A stretch of DNA of 41,994 nucleotides from Sphingobacteriales bacterium (GTDB lineage Bacteria; Bacteroidota; Bacteroidia; Chitinophagales; Chitinophagaceae): contig JACPUV010000020.1 of the NCBI GenBank assembly GCA_016192105.1, positions 1 to 41,994 of the forward strand, written 5' to 3'. The translations under genes were made by a program, and so were the position numbers. Within the stretch, counting starts at the first letter, position 1. Each line of letters starts with the position of its first letter. This document shows, piece by piece, positions 1 through 6,981 of this stretch. The notes under the pieces are model-generated. The model did not search any database. It saw only the letters and a program-made list of their open reading frames with translations, and was not told the DNA's origin.

Positions 1-763
1 TCAGGTAAATGGAAATTCCCAGTCCGGCCAGGAAGAACAAAGTTCCCCAGAGCCCAAAAAAGTGCATGGGGCGTTTGGAGAATTTACCGACAAATGTAAT
101 GGACATCAGGTCGAGGAACCCGTTTACAAATCTTCTCCACCCGAACTTGGATTTACCGTATTTCCGGGCCCGGTGTTCCACCACTTTCTCCCCGATCTTT
201 TTGAAGCCGGCCCATTTGGCGAGGACGGGGATATAGCGGTGCATTTCCCCATAGATTTCCACGCCCTTCACCACCTTGTTTTTATACGCTTTCAGTCCGC
301 AGTTGAAATCATGCAGGCGGATGCCGGACATGCTGCGGGTAACAGCATTAAAAAAACGGGAAGGGATATTTTTGGTCAGGGTGTTATCGTAACGTTTCTT
401 TTTCCATCCGCTCACCATATCATACCCGTCATTCAGGATCATGCGTCTCAGTTCGGGGATCTCGTCGGGGCTGTCCTGCAGGTCGGCATCCATGGTGATC
501 ACCACATCGCCGCTTGCCGCCCGGAAAGCTTCATTGAGCCCGGCGGATTTTCCATAATTGCGCTGGAATTTGATGCCTTTTACGGAGGGGTTTTTCGCCC
601 GCAATCCCCCGATCACTTCCCAGGAATTATCACTACTGCCGTCATCCACGAAGATCACTTCATAGCTGAAGTGGTTTTCGGTCATGACACGTTCAATCCA
701 GGCCGTCAGTTCCGGCAAAGATTCGGCTTCATCAATCAGGGGTATGACAATGGACAGGTCCAT
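1..763 (-). CDS. Family 2 glycosyltransferase (DPM1/ArnC-like), 3' end beyond window
   Basis: Inverting glycosyltransferase of family GT2, of the kind that moves a sugar onto a polyprenyl-phosphate carrier at the inner membrane. The start ATG is at 763; the visible 254 codons stay open to the window edge. Seen: VDDGSSD at residues 39-45 (nucleotide binding), QRNYGKSAGLN at 67-77, and DADLQD at 92-97 (the metal-binding DxD region). Near the window edge a hydrophobic stretch after KRPMHFFG begins a C-terminal membrane segment, as in DPM/ArnC-like enzymes with two C-terminal helices. It starts 3 nt after the DUF4199 gene stop, so it is probably the last gene of an operon with that gene and the dihydroorotase-like gene. 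The sugar donor and acceptor cannot be told from sequence. Confidence 0.9.
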   Translation of the reverse strand, partial: MDLSIVIPLIDEAESLPELTAWIERVMTENHFSYEVIFVDDGSSDNSWEVIGGLRAKNPSVKGIKFQRNYGKSAGLNEAFRAASGDVVITMDADLQDSPDEIPELRRMILNDGYDMVSGWKKKRYDNTLTKNIPSRFFNAVTRSMSGIRLHDFNCGLKAYKNKVVKGVEIYGEMHRYIPVLAKWAGFKKIGEKVVEHRARKYGKSKFGWRRFVNGFLDLMSITFVGKFSKRPMHFFGLWGTLFFLAGLGISIYL

Positions 764-766
764 ATT

Positions 767-1258
767 TTATCTTCTTCTGGTGGTGATAGCGGCTGTAACG
801 GCGGTTACAGCGGCACCAATGATCAAATATCCGAAAATAGAACTGTAAACCAGCATGGTGGTATAACCGTTTTTATACCGGGTCACTTCTTCTTCGATTT
901 CGGCTGGTGTTTTTGACTTTGCTTCTTTCACCAGTTGTTCCTTGTACATCCGGGCGGTCTCTGTGGAAAATTCAGGGTGCATTTTACTGAATATAACAGT
1001 AAAAGCAACCATCATCAGGGTGACAATGATAAAGCAGCGGAATCCCTGGTTAAAGGCATCCCAGAATTTCCCGGTAAAGGTTCCGGAACGCTGGTAAGCC
1101 AAAATGGTCCAGGCGATACCTGCGGTATAAATGAAATAGACCAGGTACTGCAGGGGGGAATCCGCCGGTAGCCTGCCGTAAAAACTAGCCAGCGCGATCC
1201 CAATCATCAGCAGGCCGGTGATCAGCCCTTTCAGGGCCGGTGTAAGTTTCGTATTCAT
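767..1258 (-). CDS. DUF4199 domain membrane protein
   Basis: A 163-residue integral membrane protein of the Bacteroidota family DUF4199, function unknown. About four hydrophobic segments can be seen (roughly residues 10-28, 36-55, 74-92 and 137-158), with a charged loop at about 93-130 containing KEQLVKEAKSKTPAEIEEE, and an RRR C-terminus. It lies between a dihydroorotase-like gene (3-nt gap upstream) and the GT2 glycosyltransferase (3-nt gap downstream), all on the minus strand, so the three are almost surely co-transcribed. From memory this neighbourhood is common in Bacteroidota, which suggests a role linked to the glycosyltransferase or the envelope; that is inference. Confidence 0.8.
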   Translation of the reverse strand: MNTKLTPALKGLITGLLMIGIALASFYGRLPADSPLQYLVYFIYTAGIAWTILAYQRSGTFTGKFWDAFNQGFRCFIIVTLMMVAFTVIFSKMHPEFSTETARMYKEQLVKEAKSKTPAEIEEEVTRYKNGYTTMLVYSSIFGYLIIGAAVTAVTAAITTRRR

Positions 1259-1261
1259 GGC

Positions 1262-2524
1262 TTATTGTAAAGTGAGCTTATCTCCGTTAATGGTTCCGGC
1301 CACTTTACCGGTGAGTGTGGTACCGGTAAATGCGGTATTGACTGATTTGGATTTCAGGTCTGCCACAGATACAGTCCAGTTCCTGGCGGGTTGAAACAAG
1401 GTCAGTTTTGCGGCATTTCCTATTTTTAATGTGGCGGGTTCAAGTGCAAAAATCTTCCGGGGGTTGATGCACAGCAGTTCAACACATCTTTCGGCAGGGA
1501 TACCCGGAACAGCAGTATTCAGTACCGCATAGGCAGTTTCCAGTCCCGTCATTCCAAATTTGGCATATTCAAATTCGATCACTTTGCTGTCGATCTCGTG
1601 CGGCAGGTGATGAGTAGCCAGGCAATCCACCGTACCATTCAGTACCGCTTCCCGCAGGGATTCCCGGTCTTCCCGGGTACGCAGGGGGGGATTTACTTTC
1701 AGGTTTGTGTTATAGCTGGTCATATCCTCATCGCAGAAAAAGAGGTGATAAGCGGTCACGGAGCAACTGACGGCGATCCCGTTTTCTTTTCCTTTCCGGA
1801 CATAGTCAGCCGATTTTTTGGTGCTGATCCCGGTTAAATGAAGTTTGGAATCCGCATAGCCGGCGAGGCTGATATCCCTTTCCACCACCAGTTCCTCTGC
1901 CATGGCCGGTTTGCCGGGGAGTCCCAGTTGGGTGGAAACCACCCCTTCATTGATCAGTCCCGGGGGATTGACACTTTTGTCATCCGGCAACTGGATGATG
2001 ATCCCGTCAAATGCCTTTACATACTGAAGCGCCTTGACCAGTAAGCCGGCAGATTGCACACAGTTGATCCCGTCACTGAAGGCAACGGCCCCGCTCCATT
2101 TCATATCATACATTTCAGCCAGTTCCTTTCCTTCGGTATTCCGGGTGATGGCTCCGATCGGGTGAATTGTAACCGGCAGGTCGCGGCCCTTGTGTACAAT
2201 ATATTCCACGGCCGATTTATTGTGAATAGCCGGGTTGGTATTGGGAATGATCATCACATCGGTATAGCCTCCGGCTGCGGCAGCGGCGGCCCCGGTTTCC
2301 AGGGTTTCTTTGAATTCATAACCGGGGTCGGCGAAATTTGCAAACACATCCACCCAACCCGGGGAAACGAAAAGCCCTTCCCGTTCAATTACTTTATCAG
2401 CCTTTTCAGTGATTCCTGCGGCAATACGGGTAATGGTTCCGTTCTCTATAAAAATATCGGCAATTTGCCCGTTGTGGGGGGAGTTTGGATCGGTGATCCG
2501 GGCTTGCTTAATGAGGATTTTCAT
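1262..2524 (-). CDS. Dihydroorotase-like amidohydrolase, lacking the HxH metal motif
   Basis: A 420-residue protein of the dihydroorotase/amidohydrolase superfamily, full length for the family. True dihydroorotases close carbamoyl-aspartate to dihydroorotate with a zinc centre held by a D-x-H-x-H motif after the first strand. Here the matching segment reads GWVDVFANFADPGYEF (residues 56-71), with Phe61 and Asn63 in place of the two histidines. The TDHAPH-type motif near the C-terminus reads THHLPHEID. Flanking family signatures are kept (ETGAAAAAAGGYTDV, PNTNP). It is therefore probably not a normal zinc dihydroorotase; it could be a non-catalytic paralogue like the inactive pDHO partners of aspartate transcarbamoylase, or have another activity. 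A promoter-like TATCTTCG lies at 2532-2539, 7 nt before the ATG. It heads the operon with DUF4199 and GT2. Confidence 0.85.
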   Translation of the reverse strand: MKILIKQARITDPNSPHNGQIADIFIENGTITRIAAGITEKADKVIEREGLFVSPGWVDVFANFADPGYEFKETLETGAAAAAAGGYTDVMIIPNTNPAIHNKSAVEYIVHKGRDLPVTIHPIGAITRNTEGKELAEMYDMKWSGAVAFSDGINCVQSAGLLVKALQYVKAFDGIIIQLPDDKSVNPPGLINEGVVSTQLGLPGKPAMAEELVVERDISLAGYADSKLHLTGISTKKSADYVRKGKENGIAVSCSVTAYHLFFCDEDMTSYNTNLKVNPPLRTREDRESLREAVLNGTVDCLATHHLPHEIDSKVIEFEYAKFGMTGLETAYAVLNTAVPGIPAERCVELLCINPRKIFALEPATLKIGNAAKLTLFQPARNWTVSVADLKSKSVNTAFTGTTLTGKVAGTINGDKLTLQ

Positions 2525-2656
2525 TAAGGAGCGAAGATAAAGCTTGTTTTCGGTACGGAAAAATGAGAAAACAGACCGCGGTCATAGTCCACGGTCCGCC
2601 GCTCTTCGCTCGCGGCTCAACGCCTGTACCGGGTAGCTGGTACAAGGCTTCAAAGC

Positions 2657-2682
2657 AAAACCCCGGCGATTGCCAGGGCTTT
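2657..2682 (-). terminator. Copy of the tRNA-Pro terminator hairpin
   Basis: On the minus strand the stem pairs CCCTGGC with GCCGGGG around a 4-nt loop, followed by TTTT. It differs from the hairpin behind tRNA-Pro(GGG) at 5321-5346 only in the 4-nt loop. It stands next to a tRNA-Pro 3'-end fragment, so it was probably duplicated with that fragment. Confidence 0.6.
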
Positions 2683-2692
2683 ATTGTAATCA

Positions 2693-2708
2693 GTCGGGAT
2701 GACTGGAT
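2693..2708 (-). repeat. tRNA-Pro 3'-end fragment (possible att-type duplication)
   Basis: The 16 bases at 2693-2708 are identical to 5062-5077, the 3' end (discriminator base, acceptor strand and start of the T stem) of tRNA-Pro(CGG). The match stops sharply after GACTGGAT. Duplication of a tRNA 3' end is what integration by a tyrosine recombinase leaves behind. The 2.4 kb between the fragment and the intact tRNA would be the inserted DNA. No integrase is present, so this would be an old remnant. Confidence 0.5.
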
Positions 2709-2808
2709 GCGTGCATTGGGCGTTGGACATAGCCAAATACGATTGAAGCCATTAATGAAGACTTTTTAAAAACCTCTATTGACTTCAAAAGCAAATCTGC
2801 ACAGTATA

Positions 2809-3345
2809 TCAAGAGGTTTGATCTACCCCAAAACTCTCCTGAATAGGATAAATCTGGTTGAACATTTGTGTAACCTTAGCAAATAAATCAGGCTCTGAAT
2901 TATGGATATTTAAAAGCAGGTAAGCACTATGTTTTGGCGAGGGCCGGTGTTCAAAATCCACAGGACTTATCATCTGGCTTACGACTCTGGCATAAGCCCT
3001 AAATCTCTTTGTATTATTTGCTTTCTCCCCAGGCAAAGGCGACCCTAAAAACCCAAATGACACATAAGGGTTCTTATTATAGAAATCCTTCATTATAGCG
3101 CCAATAGTAGTCAGAATGCGACTGCATTCATTTAAACCAGTCAATATATTAAACCTGTCGGGATGGACCTTTCTTTCTTGCAGGCAGAATTTGACAATGT
3201 AAACATAAAAATCATACTGCTCAACTATGACCAAGTACCTCTTTCCCGTCTTACCTCTAAAAGCATAGTTATAGGTAACGATCGGGGGCGGGCTGGGGTT
3301 TTGAGAGTGGTTAATTTTGGTAAACTTGAAACCTTCCTGAAACAT
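2809..3345 (-). CDS. Hypothetical protein, translationally coupled to upstream gene
   Basis: A 178-residue protein of unknown function without signal peptide or membrane segment. I place the start at the ATG in TAATG (3345), which overlaps the stop of the upstream gene by one base; a longer frame back to 3384 exists but would overlap the upstream gene by 40 nt. Visible features are a proline-rich turn (NPSPPPIVTYNYAF), a mixed strand core (RYLVIVEQYDFYVYIVKFC) and a helix then strand segment (ILTTIGAIMKDF, then PYVSFGFLGSPLP). The layout loosely recalls small Bacteroidota proteins such as DUF6934 (strand core, long helix, then VxFxGS); this is only a resemblance. The gene is more AT-rich than the core genes and lies inside the tRNA-Pro-flanked segment. 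Confidence 0.6.
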   Translation of the reverse strand: MFQEGFKFTKINHSQNPSPPPIVTYNYAFRGKTGKRYLVIVEQYDFYVYIVKFCLQERKVHPDRFNILTGLNECSRILTTIGAIMKDFYNKNPYVSFGFLGSPLPGEKANNTKRFRAYARVVSQMISPVDFEHRPSPKHSAYLLLNIHNSEPDLFAKVTQMFNQIYPIQESFGVDQTS

Positions 3346-3866
3346 TACATCCAGTATTGGTAAGCATGATTTCGGTTCTCCCATAGCTCCTTTTCAGAAA
3401 CAAATTTAAATTCAGTTGCTTCTGAAGAATGCCTGGGCTGGTTCATTGGAGTTAACCTGGAATGAAGCCAGGTATTAAAAGTAACCAGGGTAGAACTTAG
3501 CTTTTGTAGCTGTATAGGGGTATACCTGAAAAGCCTGGGTATTTTTTTGGGATTTAAATCCGCTGCTTTCCGGAGGATTGGCAAGTAGCCGTCGAACCGC
3601 TGTAACCCGTTTTTAAATTCAACATAATCCTTTGTTGAATTTAAATTTACTGATTTCGATTCCAGCATGGTTTTTACCAGCCTAGTCCTTTTTCGCTTAA
3701 GCCAATAGCCAAAAAATAAAAAGAAAGGAAATCCTATTGTGAAAAAAACTAAGAGTACTAATGCAGTAAAAAGGCTCCTTTTTAAAAACCGAGTAGCCCT
3801 CATTACAGATTCTAGTGCGCGCTCTGTTTCAAGATAATAAGGCTTGTATGGGTTGGTAGCGTACAT
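3345..3866 (-). CDS. Hypothetical membrane-anchored protein
   Basis: A 173-residue protein of unknown function. The ATG at 3866 (MYATNPYKPYY) is preferred over a TTG 30 nt upstream. A strongly hydrophobic segment (about residues 30-56, containing LVLLVFFTIGFPFFLFF) followed by KRKRTR predicts one or two membrane helices with a positive cytoplasmic flank; the rest is a soluble, helix-rich domain. Its stop overlaps the start of the next gene (TAATG), so the two are one transcription and translation unit and may work together. AT-rich compared with neighbours; probably acquired DNA. Confidence 0.6.
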   Translation of the reverse strand: MYATNPYKPYYLETERALESVMRATRFLKRSLFTALVLLVFFTIGFPFFLFFGYWLKRKRTRLVKTMLESKSVNLNSTKDYVEFKNGLQRFDGYLPILRKAADLNPKKIPRLFRYTPIQLQKLSSTLVTFNTWLHSRLTPMNQPRHSSEATEFKFVSEKELWENRNHAYQYWM

Positions 3867-4624
3867 GGACAGGAGGTTGGAGTAAAAATAGGACAATTGG
3901 GGATATTTACATCATTTTGAGCCGGTTAACGGCATCGAATAAGTGTTAAATTCTGCAGCTTTAAAATCTAGTCTGTAAATCAATAATTTACAATTTTCTA
4001 AAAGATGTCTTGCTTTCGTCCAGTTTTACAATCCGGTTCTTAGCGAGGTAAGCAGCTGATTCAGCCAGGTTACTGTGTCCGGGCTGCGATTGGAGCGGGG
4101 GCGGCATCGGTTTTGCCGGTCGTCTCATATTCTCTCCGCACTTTTGCCGAAAATACAAAAAGGATCCGCCCGATCGGAACAGATGGCCTGATAATTTTTT
4201 CCCCCGCTTCAGCAGCTGGCCAGCACCATGGCCAGGGTGAGCAGGATCCGGATGATTGTTCTTTTATTCATCCATCGAATATCAGTCCTCCTGTTTTGGG
4301 AAAAAAGGACAAGAAAGACGGATTTTAAACAGGTGCCGAATCGGCAAAGAATCGACAATAAAGGCCAAATAGCTGAGTTTCTTTTAGTTGCTCCGGGGAC
4401 AATCTGCGAAGATTTTTTATTTATTTTTTGCATCCGGTGAAGGTGAGAAGGCCCGGCCGGACGGGAAAGGACAGACAGATTGTGACAAAAAGAGGGCCCA
4501 GTAAAGACCAGGCCCGAAGCAAATTATTGAGCCGTGGCCCAATGTTGCAAAGCTATGAATTCCCGGGTGGTTGAAATTGAGTATTTTCAGCTTCTACAAT
4601 CTATACCTCACAAAATTTACAGCT
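3867..4624. other. Long intergenic stretch, nearly gene-free
   Basis: About 750 bases with no convincing long gene. The open frame at 4113-4328 (+) has no protein-like features. The only candidate is a 20-codon minus-strand ORF (4209-4271) listed separately. GC content appears uneven (AT-rich to about 4020, then mixed), fitting a patchwork of inserted fragments. Confidence 0.5.
4209..4271 (-). CDS. Possible 20-residue lipoprotein-signal-like peptide
   Basis: Short ORF reading MNKRTIIRILLTLAMVLASC and stop: a positively charged start, a hydrophobic core and a lipobox-like L-A-S-C, ending exactly at the cysteine. An AGGAGG sequence lies 15 nt upstream of this ATG, which is unusual for Bacteroidota. 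Very short Bacteroidota proteins that end soon after a lipobox-like SC are known (the so-called smalltalk type), but I cannot show homology. The frame is open upstream to 4433, without likely coding content. Confidence 0.3.
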   Translation of the reverse strand: MNKRTIIRILLTLAMVLASC

Positions 4625-4996
4625 ATGAGCAAGATTATTTCAATTGCACTGCTATTGATTTCTATTTCATCCATTGCCCAGGATAAATACCAGTATTACT
4701 TTATTGAAATGCGCAACACCGGAAAAGGTGAAGTGGAAGTGGAGCCGGAAAACCAGGTTGTGTATGATGATATCGACAGCCTGCTGGTAACATCCCGGGA
4801 AATGAACAAGCGGGGAATTGAAGAAGTAAAGGGCCGGAAGTATGGTAGCTATACGGAGGTATTTAACAGGCTGAGCCGGGAGGGCCTGGAGTTTGTCCAG
4901 TTTGCAAATCTGGGCAGCTTTGGCGGCGCCACAGCTATGTTGGCGGGTGATATTCGGATCAATTACCTGATCTGGAGGAGGAAGGTTAATGAGTAA
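4625..4996 (+). CDS. Hypothetical secreted protein
   Basis: A 123-residue protein with a clear Sec signal peptide (MSKIISIALLLISISSIAQ, cleavage after SIAQ, a typical Bacteroidota site). The ATG at 4625 is chosen because the signal peptide starts there; the frame is open 54 nt further upstream. The mature part (DKYQYYFIEMRNTGKGEVEV onward) is about 100 residues with a GSFGGATAMLAG segment near the end and no recognised domain. It probably acts in the periplasm or outside. It stands alone, ending 27 nt before a hairpin terminator, inside the segment flanked by tRNA-Pro sequences. Confidence 0.65.
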   Translation: MSKIISIALLLISISSIAQDKYQYYFIEMRNTGKGEVEVEPENQVVYDDIDSLLVTSREMNKRGIEEVKGRKYGSYTEVFNRLSREGLEFVQFANLGSFGGATAMLAGDIRINYLIWRRKVNE

Positions 4997-5023
4997 TTTG
5001 CTACAAAATCCGGCTGAAAATAG

Positions 5024-5050
5024 TGAAACCCGCTACGGGAGCGGGTTTCA
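5024..5050. terminator. Bidirectional hairpin terminator
   Basis: Perfect inverted repeat TGAAACCCGCT / AGCGGGTTTCA with a 5-nt loop, between the convergent secreted-protein gene (+) and tRNA-Pro(CGG) (-). It can serve both; T-runs are short. Confidence 0.6.
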
Positions 5051-5062
5051 GTGAAATATTGG

Positions 5063-5136
5063 TCGGGATGACTGGATTCGAACCAGCGACCCCTACGTCC
5101 CGAACGTAGTGCGCTACCGGGCTGCGCTACATCCCG
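5063..5136 (-). tRNA. tRNA-Pro, anticodon CGG
   Basis: Read on the minus strand, a 74-nt cloverleaf: acceptor CGGGATG pairs with CATCCCG, D-arm GCGC-AGCCCGGTA-GCGC, anticodon stem CTACG/CGTAG with loop TTCGGGA (anticodon CGG), T-arm CTGGTTCGAATCCAG, discriminator A. No encoded CCA. Decodes CCG. It sits 217 nt downstream of tRNA-Pro(GGG) on the same strand. Its 3' end is partly duplicated at 2693-2708. Confidence 0.97.
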
Positions 5137-5353
5137 AAATACAAACCGGGCCGCAAAAATAGTTAACCGGGACGAAAATTCCATAAAATAGTCTGCCGTA
5201 CCCGCCCACAGCTTAGTCGCCGCAGCCTTTTGTAAAGATTTTACCAGCTCCGGTGAATAATCAATCAGCTTAAATAAATAACCGGGAAGCTGTGTTTTGT
5301 CCTGTTCGCCATTTAAAACAAAAACCCCGGCTTACGCCAGGGCTTTGTTTTAG
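5137..5353. other. Spacer between two tRNA-Pro genes
   Basis: No intact gene. On the minus strand, about 5170-5320 reads as an open, protein-like frame (VLNGEQDKTQLPGYLFKL, then IDYSPELVKSLQKAA) but has no start codon after the in-frame stop at 5332-5334 and runs into the tRNA. It may be a decayed gene end. Confidence 0.4.
5321..5346 (-). terminator. Rho-independent terminator after tRNA-Pro(GGG)
   Basis: Minus strand: stem CCCTGGC / GCCGGGG (one G-T pair), loop GTAA, then TTTTTG. Located 8 nt after the tRNA 3' end. A near-identical copy is at 2657-2682. Confidence 0.7.
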
Positions 5354-5427
5354 TCGGGACGACTAGATTCGAACTAGCGACCCCTTGCACCCCATGCAAG
5401 TGCGCTACCGGGCTGCGCTACGTCCCG
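5354..5427 (-). tRNA. tRNA-Pro, anticodon GGG
   Basis: Minus-strand cloverleaf of 74 nt: acceptor CGGGACG/CGTCCCG, D-arm identical to the neighbouring tRNA-Pro, anticodon stem CTTGC/GCAAG with loop ATGGGGT (anticodon GGG), T-arm CTAGTTCGAATCTAG, discriminator A, no encoded CCA. Reads CCC and CCU. With the CGG isoacceptor it forms a Pro tRNA pair; a third, lost copy would explain the fragment at 2693. Confidence 0.97.
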
Positions 5428-5567
5428 AACTACCGGGCTGCAAATGTAGGACTAAATCCCAAATTTCTGAAATCAAACAATGTTTGTAAAGGGGATTCCA
5501 GCTAAAAAATTTCCCCTCCCTTTTCCGCCGGGGATTTGCTTTTATACCCGAAAGTGATTTTTGGGGC

Positions 5568-5575
5568 TATATTTG
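5568..5575 (+). promoter_or_regulatory. Bacteroidota -7 element of panD
   Basis: TATATTTG matches TAnnTTTG and lies 23 nt before the chosen panD start. No good TTTG at the usual distance upstream, so moderate support. Confidence 0.4.
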
Positions 5576-5598
5576 GGGCTGAACAATCAAGAAAGAGT

Positions 5599-5952
5599 AT
5601 GCAGCAGATTGAAATGCTAAAATCCAAGATTCACCGGGTAAAGGTGACCGATGCCAACCTGGATTATGTTGGCAGTATCACGATTGATGAAGACCTGATG
5701 GACGCCGCCGGCCTGATCGAATTTGAAAAAGTGCAGGTGGTGAATAATAATAACGGGGAACGTCTTGAAACCTATGTCATAAAAGGGGAAAGGGGGACCG
5801 GGGTCATTTGCCTCAATGGAGCCGCCGCCCGTAAAGTGCAGAAGGGGGATATCCTGATTATTGTAAGCTATATCCAGATCGACCTGGCATCCGTCAGGAC
5901 CTTTAAACCGGTGATCATTTTCCCGGATGAACACAATAAGATTTCCGGGTAA
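5599..5952 (+). CDS. panD: Aspartate 1-decarboxylase
   Basis: Pyruvoyl enzyme that decarboxylates L-aspartate to beta-alanine for pantothenate and coenzyme A synthesis. The protein is 117 residues from the ATG at 5599 ([14 protein letters not shown]); an internal ATG at 5614 would give 112. I chose 5599 because Bacteroidota homologues usually start with a few residues ending in IE before LKSKIHRV. The self-cleavage site is seen in YVGSITIDE: cleavage between Gly and Ser gives the beta chain and the pyruvoyl group. Lys and other active-site features ([29 protein letters not shown]) are kept. It is a single gene, not in an operon with other pan genes here; 3' neighbour is trmH after 400 nt. Confidence 0.95.
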   Translation: MQQIEMLKSKIHRVKVTDANLDYVGSITIDEDLMDAAGLIEFEKVQVVNNNNGERLETYVIKGERGTGVICLNGAAARKVQKGDILIIVSYIQIDLASVRTFKPVIIFPDEHNKISG

Positions 5953-6351
5953 TTGAGTGGACACCCGGGCAGGCGCATCCGCTCCTTATACTTTTAAACG
6001 GGGCTCCCGCCCGCCTGTTCTGTCGGGTGCAAAGAGAAAGGCGATAAAGATTCAGCATCGAAATAAGGGACTCCTGTTTTGCAGAGAGGACAGGTTCAGC
6101 CCGTATGAGTAACCGGCAGCATCCCCGCGGCCGGGGCAAAACCATGTCCGGGGTTCCGGGGAGGGCGGACTTCCGCGGTGTTACGTAGTGACTGGGGTTA
6201 CTGTATCAGGCAAGGTGTTCATTTGGTCGGCAGAACCCGTTGACAGGGTCCTGACCCGGTGAATATTTCATAGCAGGTAATGGATGGGAAAAAATCATCC
6301 GGTCTGAAAATTGTTAAAATAACGATGTTTGCAGTAAACAGGCAAAGCTGT
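5953..6351. other. Intergenic region without recognisable gene
   Basis: About 400 bases between panD and trmH. GC-rich, with no plausible start plus coding frame; open frames on both strands look like chance. The frame continuous with trmH upstream of 6352 (from 6280) may be 5' leader. No clear terminator seen. Confidence 0.5.
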
Positions 6352-6981
6352 ATGACCCCGGAACGAAGAGAAAAACTGACTGGCGTTTTGTGCAGGAGGC
6401 AACCTGATCTGACCGTTGTGCTGGAGAACGTGTTTGACCCGCATAATATCTCCGCCGTCATGCGCACCTGCGATGCAGTAGGGGTGCAGGAGGTTTATAT
6501 CCTCAATAACAGGATACCGCGGCATAAGAAATGGGGCGCCCGCAGTTCCTCCAGCGCGGCCAAATGGCTGACCGTACACCAGTTTGACAATGCCACGGAT
6601 TGTTTTACCGCCCTCCGTAAACGGTATGCTAAAATACTGACGACCCATTTGAGCAGTGATGCCATCGGACTGCACGAGATCAATATGACTGAACCCATTG
6701 CCCTTGTATTCGGGAATGAACACAGCGGGGTAAGTGAGGAGATCCGGGCATTGGCCGACGGGAATTTTATCATCCCGCAGGTGGGGATCATCCGTTCGCT
6801 GAATATCAGTGTGGCCTGTGCCGTTACCTTGTATGAAGCTTTCCGGCAAAAGAACCTGGCAGGGCATTATAGGCGCCGGGACCTGGATCATGCCATGAAA
6901 AAAGGATTACTGGAGCAATGGGAATTAAAGATGGACGAAGGGGATGATGGAACCAATGGCGGATCACCAGCCGGTGATTAA
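6352..6981 (+). CDS. trmH: tRNA (guanosine-18-2'-O)-methyltransferase, TrmH-type
   Basis: SPOUT-class methyltransferase that methylates the ribose of G18 in the tRNA D-loop. The start at 6352 (MTPERREKLTGVLCRRQPDL) aligns with the start of E. coli TrmH; the open frame extends to 6280 but that part lacks family similarity. From this start the protein is 209 residues. SPOUT motifs: motif 1 ENVFDPHNISAVMRTCDAVG (catalytic Arg in MRTC), motif 2 LVFGNEHSGVSEE, motif 3 IPQVGIIRSLNISVACA, forming the trefoil-knot SAM site. The C-terminal extension resembles that of TrmH rather than TrmL. Its 3' end overlaps the convergent lipoprotein gene by 18 nt. Confidence 0.9.
   Translation: MTPERREKLTGVLCRRQPDLTVVLENVFDPHNISAVMRTCDAVGVQEVYILNNRIPRHKKWGARSSSSAAKWLTVHQFDNATDCFTALRKRYAKILTTHLSSDAIGLHEINMTEPIALVFGNEHSGVSEEIRALADGNFIIPQVGIIRSLNISVACAVTLYEAFRQKNLAGHYRRRDLDHAMKKGLLEQWELKMDEGDDGTNGGSPAGD

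Larger units (their letters stand above)
2525..2808. other. Intergenic region with tRNA-Pro 3' fragment; no gene
   Basis: No convincing gene. It holds a GACCGCGGTC-centred inverted sequence (about 2573-2600, with further CACGGTCC copies), then a hairpin (2657-2682) and a 16-nt tRNA-Pro 3' end (2693-2708), described separately. The open frame at 2563-2769 crosses these repeats and shows no protein-like features. Confidence 0.6.

Noticed and set aside
62..916. 284-codon plus-strand open frame
   Set aside because: It is antisense to the GT2 and DUF4199 genes, whose motifs are clear; its translation shows no domain.
2563..2769. 68-codon plus-strand frame
   Set aside because: It runs through a hairpin and a tRNA fragment and has no protein-like features.
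2809..3866. One gene broken by a frameshift
   Set aside because: The second frame has its own ATG in a TAATG overlap, a usual coupling signal; two separate genes are simpler, though a frameshift cannot be fully excluded.
4963..5184. 73-codon minus frame across tRNA-Pro(CGG) (RDVAQPGSALRSG...)
   Set aside because: This is the well-known spurious translation of a tRNA gene.
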